In this document: positions 1 through 12,545 of the stretch, one piece after another
Layout: every line of letters begins with the position of its first letter
Numbering within the stretch: the first letter of the stretch is position 1
Assembly: GCA_036785705.1 (NCBI GenBank)
Contig: JAWUZG010000056.1
Span: 15,854,001-15,918,000, forward strand
Length of the DNA: 64,000 nt
Source: Acanthornis magna
Taxonomy: Eukaryota; Chordata; Aves; Passeriformes; Acanthizidae
Direction of reading: 5' to 3'
Notes under the pieces: generated by a model
What the model saw: the letters and a program-made list of their open reading frames with translations, nothing else
What the model was told of the DNA's origin: nothing
Databases searched by the model: none
Position numbers and translations under genes: made by a program

Positions 1-787
1 CTGTGCTGTTAAATTGCGAGCACTGTGCCTGCATCTGGACAGCACAGTTTGGATTGGGACTAGCCAGTACTTCTGCAGACAATGCTCAGGCATATTCACA
101 GAATATGGGAGGAATTACAGGAGTGATTACAGAAATAACACAGGAAACACTACCAAAAATCTGAGGAGATGTGGTAGCTTTTCAGGACTGGCAGATGTGA
201 GTGGTGCAGCAGTGGTTGGTCTTACTGTCAGATATTCCTGGTACACTTTATTAATTTCTGTAGATAGAGCCTAAAAGGTTCTTTATTTCTCTCTGTTGTT
301 GTACTTTATTGTGTGGCTATGAAGGGTTGTGTTTGTGTTTGCAGTTTCTAGTATGTGGTGGCAGGTGTGCCATTAAATGTCAATAGGAACTGAGAAACTT
401 CAGTCCACTTAGGCTAATGAAGCAAAAAACCCAGCCTAAGATATTAGCATACATTATTTAATGAGAAGTTGTAAATGAACATCAATATAAATATGAAAAC
501 TGTAATTCTTAAGTAAATGCCACAATACCCAGTAGTTCACAACAGGTAAAATTAGCAAGATCTTGCAACTTCTCAAAAAGCATTGCTTTTGGTTTTAATG
601 TAATTTATGCATAGACTTAATTAACAGGCAAGACCAATAGGAATGCCTTTACAAAGCTTCACTGAAAATGAAAACATTGTTTCTTTCAAAAAACATAGTA
701 CGAATTTTCTTAGTTCATGGCCTCTCCGATATTATTTTAGATATAAGCCATTATTTTAATGCTTGGTCACCTGTGCTCTCTCTGCAG
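1..787 (+). other. SYNM: SYNM intron, 3' part (upstream of last exon)
   Basis: This AT-rich non-coding sequence runs up to a polypyrimidine stretch and the CAG acceptor at 785-787. No synemin rod-domain coding sequence is recognisable here, so the head, the rod and the earlier exons lie to the left of the window. The open frame continues a few codons upstream of the acceptor by chance only. Confidence 0.8.
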
Positions 788-3700
788 ATATTATAAACAC
801 TTCATATAACTACACTGATATTTACTCCACTTATCAAGAAAGAAATAGAAATAAAACTTCACCTGCTGCCAGAATCACTGATACAAGGCACAGAATGCCA
901 GTGACAAATATGAGCAGTTCTGCACATTACTCAGCTCGCTCCACCCAGGCTGGATCACACACAACAGGGGGAAGAACTTTTGGAAGGGATGTCCTTGGTT
1001 CAACGTATCGCCCTTCAACAACTGTCACAAAGGATGAGAGGATTGTGACAGACCACAAAGAACTAAGAACATTTACTCCAGACTACAGTAGCTGGAGAAG
1101 CACTGAAATGCAGCAAAAGAGGATTCCAGAAAGAAAGAAAACAGAAGTTACAACTTCATCCACAGTATCTTATTCGAAAGAATCGGCACATACTGAAAGA
1201 TCAGACAAGGACCAGAAGCCTGACACTGAAAATATAAGAACTAAACCAGGTTTTACTAGATTTCCAGCTTATGAGCTGATTACCAATGCAAAACCATCTT
1301 CTAAATATGAAGAAACTATAATTGAAACTCGGACCACACTAAAAGATAAAAGAGGAGACAGCAAACCTACTGATGAGAAGACATCCCTGCTGAAAGAAAA
1401 AGATAAGCTGGAGAAACAAACAAAGGATGAGAAAAAGAGAACAGATGAGAAATCTTTTATAGGAGAAAGTGTTGATTTTGGAAGGAAGACTGAGCAGAAA
1501 ACATACATCCGTGAGGAAGTTAGCCAGAAGATAACAGGGGGTGATATTTCTACTGCAAGAGCTTTGAAAAGTGAATCAACAACAAAAGATGCAAATGTGA
1601 CCTCGGAATCAAGAAGCAAAGAAGTCATTGAAGTACCAATCACTCTTGAAAGGCCTGCTCCCGACAAAGGACCTCAGAGAAATAAAGGAATAAGGGTCCA
1701 AGGTGTTAAAACTTCCCTAGGAAGAGAAACAGATGACCATGTAACTCAGTCTGCTGAAACTCGCCAAGTGAGGATTTCAGAAGCTGAGTCCAGTCTGGAA
1801 GGTGAAGAGCAAATTAGGGATGGAACTCATAAAATGGGAACTCTGCCAACTGAAAACATAGCAGAGAATATTGTTACTGACATTCTTAAAAGTTTCACGC
1901 AGTCTTCTAGTTCACAGATGTCAACGGACGCCAAAGTGACCTATTTTGATAAGAAAGAACAAGAAGATGAAGGTAAAATAAAGACCGAGTTCACAGTGCA
2001 GTCTCAAGTTCAAGAGGACATCGATATTTCTGATAAAGGTGACTTAGGACATCTATCAAACCAGGATGTTAGAAAAGTGATTCGAGAGGGTGTTGAGGGA
2101 ACTCCTTCCAAAGAGAAGATAGAAGATATTGTCCATCATGGCCTGAAAGGAAGCGAGAGCGGAAAGAACGTGTCTGTGAACGTGGAGATTGTAGAGGAGC
2201 CACTGGATTACACCGCCGATGAAAGGACTGATTTTTCAACACCTTTTGAAGTAGAAGAAGTGGAGGATTCATTCCCTGAGAGAGAGAGGCATTACGGTGA
2301 AGAGGAACAAAACATCACCTTCACGTACGAAGATGTTAAAAAGAAGAAACCGCGCCATGAGAGCTTCACTCGTGTGGAAGAAGTCACTGAGGAAGATGAC
2401 TCACCTATTGAACAGAAATATTTTGTATCTGTTCCTGATGATCATGCTATTATTAATGAAAAAGATGATGACTCAGTATATGGGCAAATTCATATTGAAG
2501 AAGAATCAACCATTAAATATTCTTGGCAAGATGAATTTTTGCAAGGCACGCAGAGTAAGAGAGAGGAAGGTGTGAGCTCTCCAGAAGAAACCTACAAAGT
2601 GGTAGGGGACGAAGCGAGTGCCCGTATTTTAAAAGAGCATCCTGAAGGTGAAAGATCCCATGTTGAATCCATCGTTATTGAAAAAGAAATTAAAATTCCC
2701 CATGAATTTCAGACTTCGATAAAAGGCCTTTTATCCAAGGAAACGAAGGACCCTAAACATCAGTTGAAGGAAGCTTTAGAGCAGTTGGAAGGCAGTCTCC
2801 CAGAAAGCGTGAAAGAGGAGCTGTCTGCGTTAACGAAAGACAGCAAAGTTGATGCTAGTAACTTGGCATTTGATATCAAAAAAGTTGATCAGAAGGAGGA
2901 GGGGGGCTCGGTGACTATTGTCGCTGAAGTCAATCTATCACAGACCCTTAATACTGATGAATTTGATGTAGATCAGCTCGGTGAAGTAATTTCAAGTGAG
3001 AAGGAGAAGGCAGCAATACACTCCCTGAAGAAAGAGAGCTCAGAAGCAGATGTTTCTTCCCATGGTGATAAATACACTCCTTTGGCCGACCAAGAAATCT
3101 ACAGCTCATCCACAACGAGGCGGACTGGTGGCACGGGGTATCACACCACTGAAAGAGTTGTTTATGACGGTTCAGTTTTGGAAGCTGCCGATTATGGAGA
3201 AGCCTCTCACTCATCACAATCAGCTGATGAGACCAAGTCCCACAGGCGTGTCAGGGTTGGCCCAGCAGAAGTGCAGACGTTTGAGCAGGTCCTGTATGAA
3301 GGGCCTGGCTCTGAAACGCTGGAGCTCAGTGCTGCAGAAGATGTTGTTCAGAGAGAGGGACCAGCAGAATTCAGCCAGTCTGTGAAGCATTTTAGACTGG
3401 GCCCTAAGGAAATCCAAACCACAGAACAAGTGTTTTATACAGGCCCCATTACTACCGTTGTGGAAGAGATGGATTCTGGAAATCTTTCTCAGAAGGTTTC
3501 AACAGACTTCAGCAGGGCCACAAGACGTGTCACAGTAGGGTCAAGGCAAGTGACTGAAGAAGTCTCTTTTGAGGGGTCAGGTTCGGACTCTCTGGCGCTC
3601 AATAGCTCAGATGGCCTTTCCCAGGCTGAAGGGGCTGTGGATGTCAGCAGATCAATGAGGCACTTCAGGTTAGGCCCAAAGGAGGTTCATACTGAGCACG

Positions 3701-4416
3701 TTATCTTTGAAGGCCCCATCTCCGGGAAAGTGGAGGTCAGCAGCACTAGGGACTTCTCACAGGCAGAAAGTTCAGTCAGACAAATCCAGCTGGGTCCCCA
3801 GGGCTTCATGACAGCTGAAGAGATCATCTACCAGGGGCCTGTCTCTGAGCACACAGAAATCACTGAACTGGAAGATCAGACCTTTTCAGGAGGCTCCAGA
3901 GCTTTCAGGCATGTTAAAGTAAGTCCTGCAGGAACTCATGCTGAGGAAATAATCTTCACAGGACCCATTTCTGGAGTGGTGGAAGATCTTTCACAAACCG
4001 GAGAGTCATCTGAGAGCAGCAGGTCTGTGAAGCATATCAAAGTAGGCTCCAGGGAAACAGCTTACACTTTCCAAATGGATGTTTCCAATCTGGGTGGGAT
4101 GTCTGCAGTGAAGAGTGGAGAACAGCAAGTGGCAATGCTGGTGTCCAACAAGCAAGACCCTTCCTCTGGTCAGCCCCAGGTCATCGTTGAAAGCGAAGAA
4201 AATGAAAACACAAGAAGTGGCTACGTTCTCTCCAGTTTTTCCCGAGATCAAGGTGAAAAAGTGGTGGAACAGTCATCTTTTGATAAAACTGTGCAGTTGC
4301 AAAGAACGGTCGATCAAAGGTCAGATACTTCTGAAGAGAAGAAAGTCGCTTTTGTCTACCTGGACCACGAGGAGGAAGAGGATGAGGATAATGATAATGA
4401 TGGACAGTGGTTCTGA
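788..4416 (+). CDS. SYNM: Synemin, last exon (tail domain and C-terminus), partial gene
   Basis: Synemin is a large type IV intermediate-filament protein. It co-assembles with desmin or vimentin and links filaments to costameres and adhesion sites in muscle and glia. The exon starts after the acceptor CTCTCTGCAG at 785-787. Its first two bases complete a codon begun in the previous exon. The frame stays open for about 1208 codons to TGA at 4414-4416. The coiled-coil rod is upstream, outside the window. The tail is hydrophilic, rich in K, E, S and T, with a lysine/glutamate-rich block near 1320-1480. About seven tandem repeats with a core like LGPKEhxT..hhhxGPhS follow at 3115-4065. The end is the strongest identification: FQMDVSN, then FDKTVQLQRTVDQRS, EEKKVA and an acidic run ending DGQWF, matching the mammalian synemin terminus (DGHWF). 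The acidic run is somewhat expanded. No frameshift or internal stop is present. The length is normal for the long synemin tail exon. Confidence 0.96.
3115..4065 (+). repeat. SYNM: Tandem ~43-residue repeats in the synemin tail
   Basis: Seven recurring blocks are visible in the translation. Each has a basic-hydrophobic lead such as VKHFRLGPKE, then T-E-x-(V/I)-(I/F)-(Y/F)-x-GP(I/V)(S/T). The leads begin near nucleotides 3241, 3381, 3523, 3655, 3775, 3904 and 4027, which is a spacing of 120-142 nt (40-47 residues). A half unit precedes them at about 3115. Human synemin has equivalent degenerate repeats here. From memory, this is also the stretch present in alpha-synemin and removed in the beta form, and it is linked to vinculin/talin binding. 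I did not fix splice sites for a beta form in this sequence. Confidence 0.8.
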
Positions 4417-5158
4417 AAGGACTCTGTGATGAAGCCTACGTAGTCATTTGTTTATACGTATTTTTTATTATCCTTTTTTTTAAAGAGGAAAAAAGGGATT
4501 GGGAAACACTCAAGCTATTTAGATTATTAATGGTGGACTGAGAAATATTGAATTTAAGCCTCTATTCAGCACATTTTATTTTATTGGAAGTTTTATTTTT
4601 GGGAGAGATCATGCTATTAATATGTTTTCCTCAGAGTTCTGTGTCTATGTCACTCATAGAAACACGAATTTGCTACTGGGGAATTCAAAGGATTTTATTT
4701 TTTTCTGTTTGTTTTATAGCACATCAGCTATTCAATATGTGTTTGAATAGGACTTTTCAAATTATTTTTTTTCTTAATACTGTATTGTACTTGGTTACTA
4801 CAATATTACTATGCAATTTTATTTAAATCTCAAGCTACTAACCACAAATTTAACAGAATATGAGACTAATAAGAGTGGTAGTAGCTGATATTCAGTTCCA
4901 TTTCTGTGTACTTATATGCAATACCTAATGAATACATTATAAGAGACAGTTATTACAGCTATAAAATTAAAAATGATCCTGTAGGATCAAACTAAGCATA
5001 GCAACAATTGACAAAAGTGATGCTATTTGTATAGCTTGAATGCAGTGCAAAAAAAGAAAGAGGTAACACTGAAGTAAGAATTTCTCACAGCATTCCAAGT
5101 GAGAAATAGTGAATTTTATGGTTAGACATTATAGTATATTTAATATCTCTAAAAAGAA

Positions 5159-5164
5159 AATAAA
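5159..5164 (+). promoter_or_regulatory. SYNM: Candidate polyadenylation signal AATAAA (proximal)
   Basis: This is the first canonical AATAAA after the SYNM stop codon, about 740 bases downstream. Site use cannot be judged without transcript ends. Confidence 0.35.
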
Positions 5165-5586
5165 TTTTAAAAGTAGACTGGATAGTGTTCCCACTGAAGT
5201 AAGGAGAACTCCTTAGAGATTCAGTGGCTGTGTACATTAGTAACCTCAACTTACTTTGCCGTTTATGGGTTACCTGATACTAGGTATTGCTAAAGGTAAG
5301 TGTGAAGTGTCAAACATGATTTCATAGTGCCTAATTTCCTAACGCAGTGAAATTAGCTGAGAAGTGTCCTGTTAGAAGGAAACTTTCACAAATGACATTG
5401 ATGACACTTATGATCATTGTGTGTCAGCTCATTCCCAGATAATCCTTTGTTTACAAACAAGATGTCCTTTTCAATCACTCCCCCTGCAAACCTGAGATTT
5501 GAATTTATTTTTTTCTTCCTTTTTTTTTCCCTCTGAATGTAACATGTGCCTCAGGCCAAAGTTGCCTTCTACTTAAATCTTTTGCA

Positions 5587-5592
5587 AATAAA
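5587..5592 (+). promoter_or_regulatory. SYNM: Candidate polyadenylation signal AATAAA (distal)
   Basis: This canonical AATAAA is about 1.17 kb past the stop codon. T-rich sequence lies upstream and TTGGTTG downstream. Confidence 0.35.
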
Positions 5593-8500
5593 CTAATTTC
5601 ACTTAGATTGCACATTGGTTGAATGAAGGACATAGTTTAACTTTATAATTCAGTGACTTTACAAGTTCAGCTTGGAAGCCAGCACAGCACCACTGGCTGG
5701 ACTGACCCGGGGCAGTGCTGGCAGGAGCAAAAATAGCAGCCAAAATATTGTCACTGGGATAAGAAATACCATACTGGACAGTATGGGAGTAACCAACAGA
5801 GATGAGAAGCTGCTATTTGTGCACACACACACACACACTCACACACACACACACACAAACACACAAAAACTCACTCACTGTGTCCCACCTCTGCAGAGCA
5901 GACACACACCTGCTCCGGGTGCCTGAGCAGGGCCAGCCCGGCAGCTGCTGACTCCCATTTCTCCCCTGTGGTTATGTAAGCCTAGTCTTGTGTGTGCTGA
6001 TCCATATTAGAATCCAGTTAGACTATCTTAGTCTGGCATGACTAGTCACTTTTGAGATTCCTTACTATTAACAGAAGTAGATTTCTCAAATCTGGCTGCT
6101 GCTTTATCCTATGAATGTAAATGCAAAGCTGAAGAGAAGCTCTGTGCTGACTGACACATCCTGCTGTTTCAGATATGGGACAGTTTAATCCTTGTGTGCC
6201 TTAGTGACTAAGTTTGAAACTGTACAAAGCTATTAATGTTCCAAAGATTAACTCATGAGGTTTGTCTGCACTGCAAAATTTTCTGAATGTTTTCCTCATT
6301 TTGTATGAAATCATTTGTTGAAATTGCAAGTCCCACCAACGGCTGGAAAATGAATAGGAAACTGAGTTGTGTAGAAGCACTAAAGGCATGTAATCTAAGC
6401 TTATTTATACTGTTCACTGTGTAATAGATAATATTTTTTTTCCAAAATTATTCCTATATGCTGAAAAAAGATCTTGTGCTTCCAGTTATAAATAGGATGT
6501 TACTTATTGTAATACTTCTAATCGCATCCTATACTTTTGTTTCCTTAGTTGACTGTATGATTTTCAAGGTGGCAACATCTCTGTGTAGCAATCACATATA
6601 AGCCAGAATTTTCCAGCTAGATGCCTTACTGCCAGAAATCAGATTCTGTACTTCAAGAATTCGACAACTGCATAAAGGAAGAAGTCAGGTCTGTAGTAAG
6701 CAACAGAGGTAAAAATAATCAATGTAAGTTTTCTTGAAATTTTATTCAAGACTTTGCATTCTCTGTAAAACAGATACAAGAATATCAAGAAAATACGTTT
6801 AGCAACCACCAAAAAGCTACTTAGAATATCAAGCGCATTTATTGATACATTGTGGAACCTTTGACAGAAGTGCTCTTTAGGAACAGTGATGCCAAAACTG
6901 TTCTGTTTATCTTCACCTGCTCAGAGGATTGTAATGTCAGGTGAAGAAATAAACCAGTAAGGAGTAAGTGATTCATAAAATGCAGGTGCCCTTAGCACTG
7001 AAGGATTAAAAAAGCCAAAACAACAAACCAGTATTGTTTCTACTGAGGCAACAACAGCTCTTTAAAAATTCATTTGCACATCACTATCAGATGCAGTAGG
7101 TGATGCCAAGATACATTTCTGTTTTTATTGTCTGGAGGAAAAATCTGTTCAGTGTATTTTATTTCTATTTAAGAGCAGGATTTTAGTTAATTATTGGGAA
7201 GCTGGGTTATTGTAGAGAACTGGAAATGTGCGTTAGCATGATATTAAAAAGATTTCAACATTTCAGGCACAGTTCCTTTGCATAAATAAAGGCTGTGAAA
7301 ACAATGTTGCCTCACATAAAAAGTGTTCAAGTTTTAAAAAGGTTTTAATATAAGCAGCCCATTTTCCACATAGTTCTCATTAACCTGAGACATTTTGACA
7401 TAATGATAACTTTTGGGTAATTTTACCTTCAGACAACAAAGTGTATTTAGGTGGACAGTCACATCCTGCAGGCCCAGTGACTGCATGTGCAGAATTGGGG
7501 CTGTAGGTACATGAATTACTAATGAGAGCAAACCGAACCTACTCCCTGGTGTACTAACTCACCCCAGGTGATCACTTTGTGCATTAGAATTATCTCCTGT
7601 GGCTGAGCAGGTTGGTGACACCCCCTCAGTCAGCATGCACTTCTGAAGCTTACTCATAGCATTACGCTTTTCATTAAATAGAAATAAAAACTTTACTGCT
7701 GAGTTTGGATTAAACAAAATGCTTTTCAAATATCATTAGTATTTTGGGGAGCGGGGTGAAAACTATGTGTTTATATGCTGATACAGATCAGAAGTGGGGC
7801 ACTGTTTTTTCAAATGTGTAAACCACTGGTCTAGGAAGCAAATAGAACATAGAACATAAAGAAGATGTGTAAGATAGTGAGAGCTCTGTGCTGGCTGATG
7901 TTTGTGACTAGCAGGTGTTTCAAAAGACGGTAAGAATGTTGAACCTGGGTTTGTTGATGTCAGCTGTGTGAAACTTTGCAGGCAGCTTGTGTTCTGGTCA
8001 TTTGCGATGAAACTGCGTTCTTTGTGGTGGTATAAGCTTTGTGATTTTACACTTTTTCACTCTTGAGTATTAAACAATGAAAATCAATGCAGATGTTTCT
8101 CTTTCTTCCTGTCTGATGTTTTTAAGGCTGCACTGTCCAAGAAAAAGAACTTAATGTCTGTAAATACCTTGCTCTCAGGCTGAGTTAATTATGGTTCAAA
8201 GAATGAACCTAATTTTTCATTCCAGCAAAGATTTACCTCTTTCAGGCTGATAATAGAAATGATGGCAAAACATGGCATATTCTTGATTGCAACTGCACAC
8301 AGCACATGTGGAGCAGCAGTGGTTCTGGAGTGCCACAGGTAGGGCGAGAGGCAGAGTATAAAGCAACACAGAAGGTGGAATTCCCTGAGGTGTCAGCATC
8401 ATCGTTGTCCTTGAATCCTGGCATTTGGCCAAGGTAAGTCTTACTTTGACTCTTTTCTAGCAAAGAAAACCATTTTACACACATTTAATCCTTTAATGGA

Positions 8501-11500
8501 AAAGAATGTATAGAAATACATATATATAAATGGTACTTCTCAATGTACTGTAAAGATCATTTTTCTCTTTAACCACACACTTGATTTGTAATGAAAATAT
8601 CATACCTTTAACCCAGTTTTCCCTTAAAGAAATGGGTCAGAATGAGTTTATGTGAAATACTGAGACTTTTTGAAGAGCTCCTCCATTTTTAATACACTGA
8701 GGAAAAAAAGCACAGTTCTCCATTTCTTGCAAAACAGGGAAGAAAGTATCTAAAGCTGCTGTCTAAATCACAGCATTATCTGAGGATGGTTAAGTGATCA
8801 GCAAAATAGTTTCCACTGACAGTGTCCTCTGTCAGAAAAAATATATTTTCAGGCTCAATTAAGTGAAGCAGTATTGCTGTTAAAACTCTCACTGGTGAAG
8901 ATCTGATTTCTCTGAAACTTGAAGCATTTCTCTGAGCAGTGAGGAATGGGACTCAAAATGGGGTGGTGTTCAATACTCCAAGATTTCTTTTCAGTTTCCT
9001 GGTTTTGAGACACTTTTCAATTGTGATAACTTTTTAAAGTTGCACTGAAAATATGGGAGTGTCTCAATATTAAATTCTAAAAAGGAGAGTTTAAATGGAA
9101 ATAAAAGGTGTTTGTTCCTACTCCAAATTTAAATCGTTTCAAAGGTAAAACTTTTTTCCTGGTGTATCCCTGCAACCAACAAAATAACTAGCAACCTGCC
9201 TAATGAACAAAGAAAAGTTTTTCTTCAGCTAGGAAAAACTGGTTTTTGAAGGATGTTACATACAGCTATTGGCTTATCACAAACCTCTGGTATTGGTTTT
9301 GATTTGCATTTCCAAATCACAATGTGAAGTTGGTGTGGCAGGAATTTACTGCTGGAATCAAGCCTGCTTGTTAAACTATAGGCTCTTTTTCCAGGTGAGA
9401 AAGTTAAGAGCTGCTGAACCCTAATACCAGGTAGAATTTGCTTTATAAAGCTGATAGGAAAAGCAATACACGGTAACCAAAATACCTCTGACACTCTGAA
9501 ATTTCTATTTTCCTTTTACTTGTATTCGTCATGATGATGTGATTTGGGTCAGTAGTCAGAAGGGGACTCATGGTGGGTTGATGTTTCAGTGTATTGTTCT
9601 GTCTTATTTGATCTTTGCTTCGTTACCCTTTCTGTGGCCCTGCAAATCAGGCAGGGAGATGCAGGCTGTTATTATTATCAGCTCAAGTTTGTTTGCCACT
9701 TGAGTTTGGTTTTGCACAGTGTGCCAACAAGATATCCATTTATTTAATACAGCTTTACATTAAAAAAGCAAGTTCTCTTCATGATTGGAAACTTCTGCTT
9801 TAGATTGGTTCAATTGTCTTTTAATTTAGTTTTTACTTAATGCCGTTGCTTCATCCTCTGAAAATATGGAGATGCTCTACAACCACCTCTGCCACTATTT
9901 CCCATTCTCACTTAAGCAGAGGAATTAACCAAGAAAATCAGTGATAGCAATGATGGCACATAATCAAATCTCTTCAGGCAGTGGCTGCTGAATCGGTGAC
10001 ACATCTGACATTTAGTGGAGGAAAAAGCCTGAGGAGTGAGTGAGCAATCTGAGCTGCTGCCCGGGGAACTTTCCAACAGTTTGACTCATCTGTCTTTTCC
10101 GTCAGGCATTTGTGTGACTCCTGTGCCTAAATATCTCTGAGAAGTGCAAAGGAATAGAGATTCTAACAGGATGCAAGACGATGCTCAGCCAAGAAGGGAT
10201 CCAATTAAAACCTCGCTCCGAATATGTCAGCAGATTCTTGAGTTGCTGTCAGTCCTTTTTTTTTGTTGTGGGTGCCAAGTGAGGTTTGGCAGTGAAGGTA
10301 ACACAGTGTACAGTTCTATGATAGAGATTTCTTAGACTCTCATTGCAGTAAACTAATAGAGAAAATTCAAATGCATCTATGGTCCACTAGGATGTACAGG
10401 TGTAATAAAAAACAGTTACTTTTGAGTACTCCAGCTAGCCCTGTAATTGTAAAGTAATGCCTTGACATCAGTCTTTGCTAAACATCTGTGTTTCTTTGAA
10501 GAGGGGAAGGGTTAAAGTTGGAAATTCCTGTAAGCTGAAAGCTACCAACATTATAAAGATGCTTTAATGCTAGGTAAGCTGCACCTTTACAGAATTTATT
10601 TATTCCATAAGATCCTTTCTCATTGCATGGTAAATAATTTGGTAGATTGGATAGCTGGCAATCTATTCTGTCCTTGATTGATAGAGTAATTATATATTAT
10701 GTACAGCATTAGCAGGGGTTTTTTTCTGTGTTATGGGTATTAAATAATTTTTCTGAAGCCTTAATAGAAATAATTCTAACTTTATACAGATTATTAGACA
10801 ATTTGTATACTGGGAGGGGAAAAAGAAAAGCTTGAGAAGGAGGGGTAGGAAGACTTTGCAAACATTTTTGTGCCACTCTCCAAATGGAGCCCTGGGGAGC
10901 CACTGCAGTATTTCAGAGCAGGTTCTTTGAGCTGGGCACTGACTGAAGCTGCTCTCTGCTAAACCCCAGCGTGAGCTCCCAGGCTGATTGTCACATTGAA
11001 GAGCCAGAGCGTTTGGCGTGCTCACACCTACATCTGGAAAAACTTCTATTGAAATGCTTTCCAAAGAGCTCTGCTGGAAGCTACCCCAGCAGCTGCTGGT
11101 ACAAAGCAGAATGGGCTGTTACAGCAGCCACAAAAACAGCCCACGCTGAGAGACCAGCCTCGCGTTTTCAGTCCTGAATTGGGCAACTTTTGGGGCGTGG
11201 ACTCAGCTTTGCAAGTTCTGTCTCTTTGTTAGATGGTCCTGCTCAGCATCAGATGAGTAATTGCACAATTTTCATTGAAAAATCTTCCTGTAAAAATCGT
11301 TCAGTTTAATAAATCTTTTCCAGTTAGACCAGAAAGAGCCCATTATTGCATAGAGTAGTAGAATATTTCTGCAGAAGGAAAAGATCAGCTGCTGAGCAAT
11401 GTAATGGGGAAAAACCAAATTATTACACTGTTCTGTATCCTTTTAAGAAATGAAGTGAGCCATAACTTCTCTTAGACTGCTATAGATGCTTTTGTTTTGA

Positions 11501-12496
11501 AGATAAAGACTGCACTTCCATAAAATCCATCAAGCTGCTTTAATTTCTAATATTTTTTACAAGTAATTGCTACTTTGCATACTGAATTTACCAAAGAGGG
11601 AGGACTAGCAGGATAATTGCTTTGTTTTAAAGAAAGAAAATAACCAAACTGTGAAACCTTCTATTAATTCCTTAAAGGGAAATGTAACAGCACCCAGTTT
11701 TTCTTTAATAACTAACTGTCTGTCTTGCCCCATGGTTCAACCAAGATTAAATAGCGTGGCAATAAGTTAAACTTGTGTTATAAAATCTAAATTGGAGATG
11801 TGCTGTTTATTCATTATGACACCAAATATGGCTTTGCTTACTTGTAGCTGAAAATAGATTAACCTCATCTGAAGCATAGGAATTCACTTTAAGTGTACAT
11901 TAATACAAGAGGGAAAAAAAGGCAGTAAAACTGTGCTGGCACTTCTGAGTGGATCTAGTTCTTTCTCAGGACAAAGCCATAAGATTCTGTAATAAATGTA
12001 TTAGCTTCCTTTATTCTGGAAACTTCAGAAGGACATGCTCATTATCAAAATCAGTCCACTGAGTTGCTAAGTTAAAGTACAGTTGTTACATGAAAAGCCA
12101 TTGCTGGCAGTCTGATCAATATATTGATGACTTAATGATTCCTCTTATCCTGACACAAATACTTTCTGCCTGGGGGAGAAGGCAGAGCAGGACTTTGAGC
12201 AACTGTTTAGTAAAGAATGGCTCATATTTGGGCACTGGTCTCATGTCATTAAAATAAATAATAAGTGGGACATTAACTTCGATGATCAAACACATCACCA
12301 AGTAACCCAGCAATCACCTTTTAGGACTTGAGTAACGTTGCAAAGATTATTTTTGGGAAGCAAGCAGAGAGATCCCCTCTAATTTTGTCTTGAAATAGAG
12401 CAAATATTTTGTGATATCACAAATAAAACACTTTCTGCCGGCAAGAGGGCAGAAGAACCTCCCCTTATCCGTACTGGGAGCCACCAGCCAAATTCA
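5593..12496. other. Intergenic sequence, no gene recognised
   Basis: This is AT-rich single-copy-looking DNA. I searched both strands for TTC23-like TPR exons, splice-flanked conserved peptides and RNA genes and found none. It holds a CA microsatellite at 5822-5866. An exon-like stretch at about 8225-8431 ends in CCAAG/GTAAGT on the plus strand but encodes nothing I know; it may be an untranslated or lncRNA exon, or chance. Confidence 0.55.
5822..5866. repeat. (CA)n microsatellite
   Basis: An interrupted dinucleotide CA tract of about 45 bases contains CTCA and AAAC interruptions. It is a typical polymorphic microsatellite and lies just beyond the inferred SYNM 3' end. Confidence 0.9.
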
Positions 12497-12545
12497 CAGA
12501 ACCACAGAGCCACAGAATATGCTGAGTTGGAAGGGAAATTCCCAG
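12497..12545 (-). mobile_element. CR1 LINE 3' tail fragment, reverse orientation
   Basis: Read on the minus strand this gives CCTTCCAACTCAGCATATTC followed by degenerate TCTGTGG/TTCTGTGA octamers. That is the characteristic 3' end of avian CR1 elements, with short 8-bp tail repeats instead of poly(A). Only about 45 bases are clear before similarity fades to the right. The GC-richer sequence to about 13.4 kb is not obviously CR1. This is one of the reasons for assigning the window to a bird. Confidence 0.7.

Larger units (their letters stand above)
4417..5592 (+). other. SYNM: SYNM 3' untranslated region (extent inferred)
   Basis: AT-rich sequence follows the synemin stop codon with no splice-donor-linked coding sequence. 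Two AATAAA hexamers lie at 5159-5164 and 5587-5592. Either could end the transcript. Longer forms using later hexamers (for example near 7683) cannot be excluded. The ORF at 4548-4826 inside it has no recognisable features and is taken as chance. Confidence 0.5.

Noticed and set aside
763..787. Apparent start of the synemin ORF at 763
   Set aside because: The first codon is TTG, and the sequence up to 787 is the intron's polypyrimidine tract and CAG acceptor. The real synemin start is many exons upstream.
1269..1667. 132-codon antisense ORF inside SYNM
   Set aside because: It is a mirror of the Lys/Glu/Ser-rich synemin tail: serine- and phenylalanine-rich, with no independent signals.
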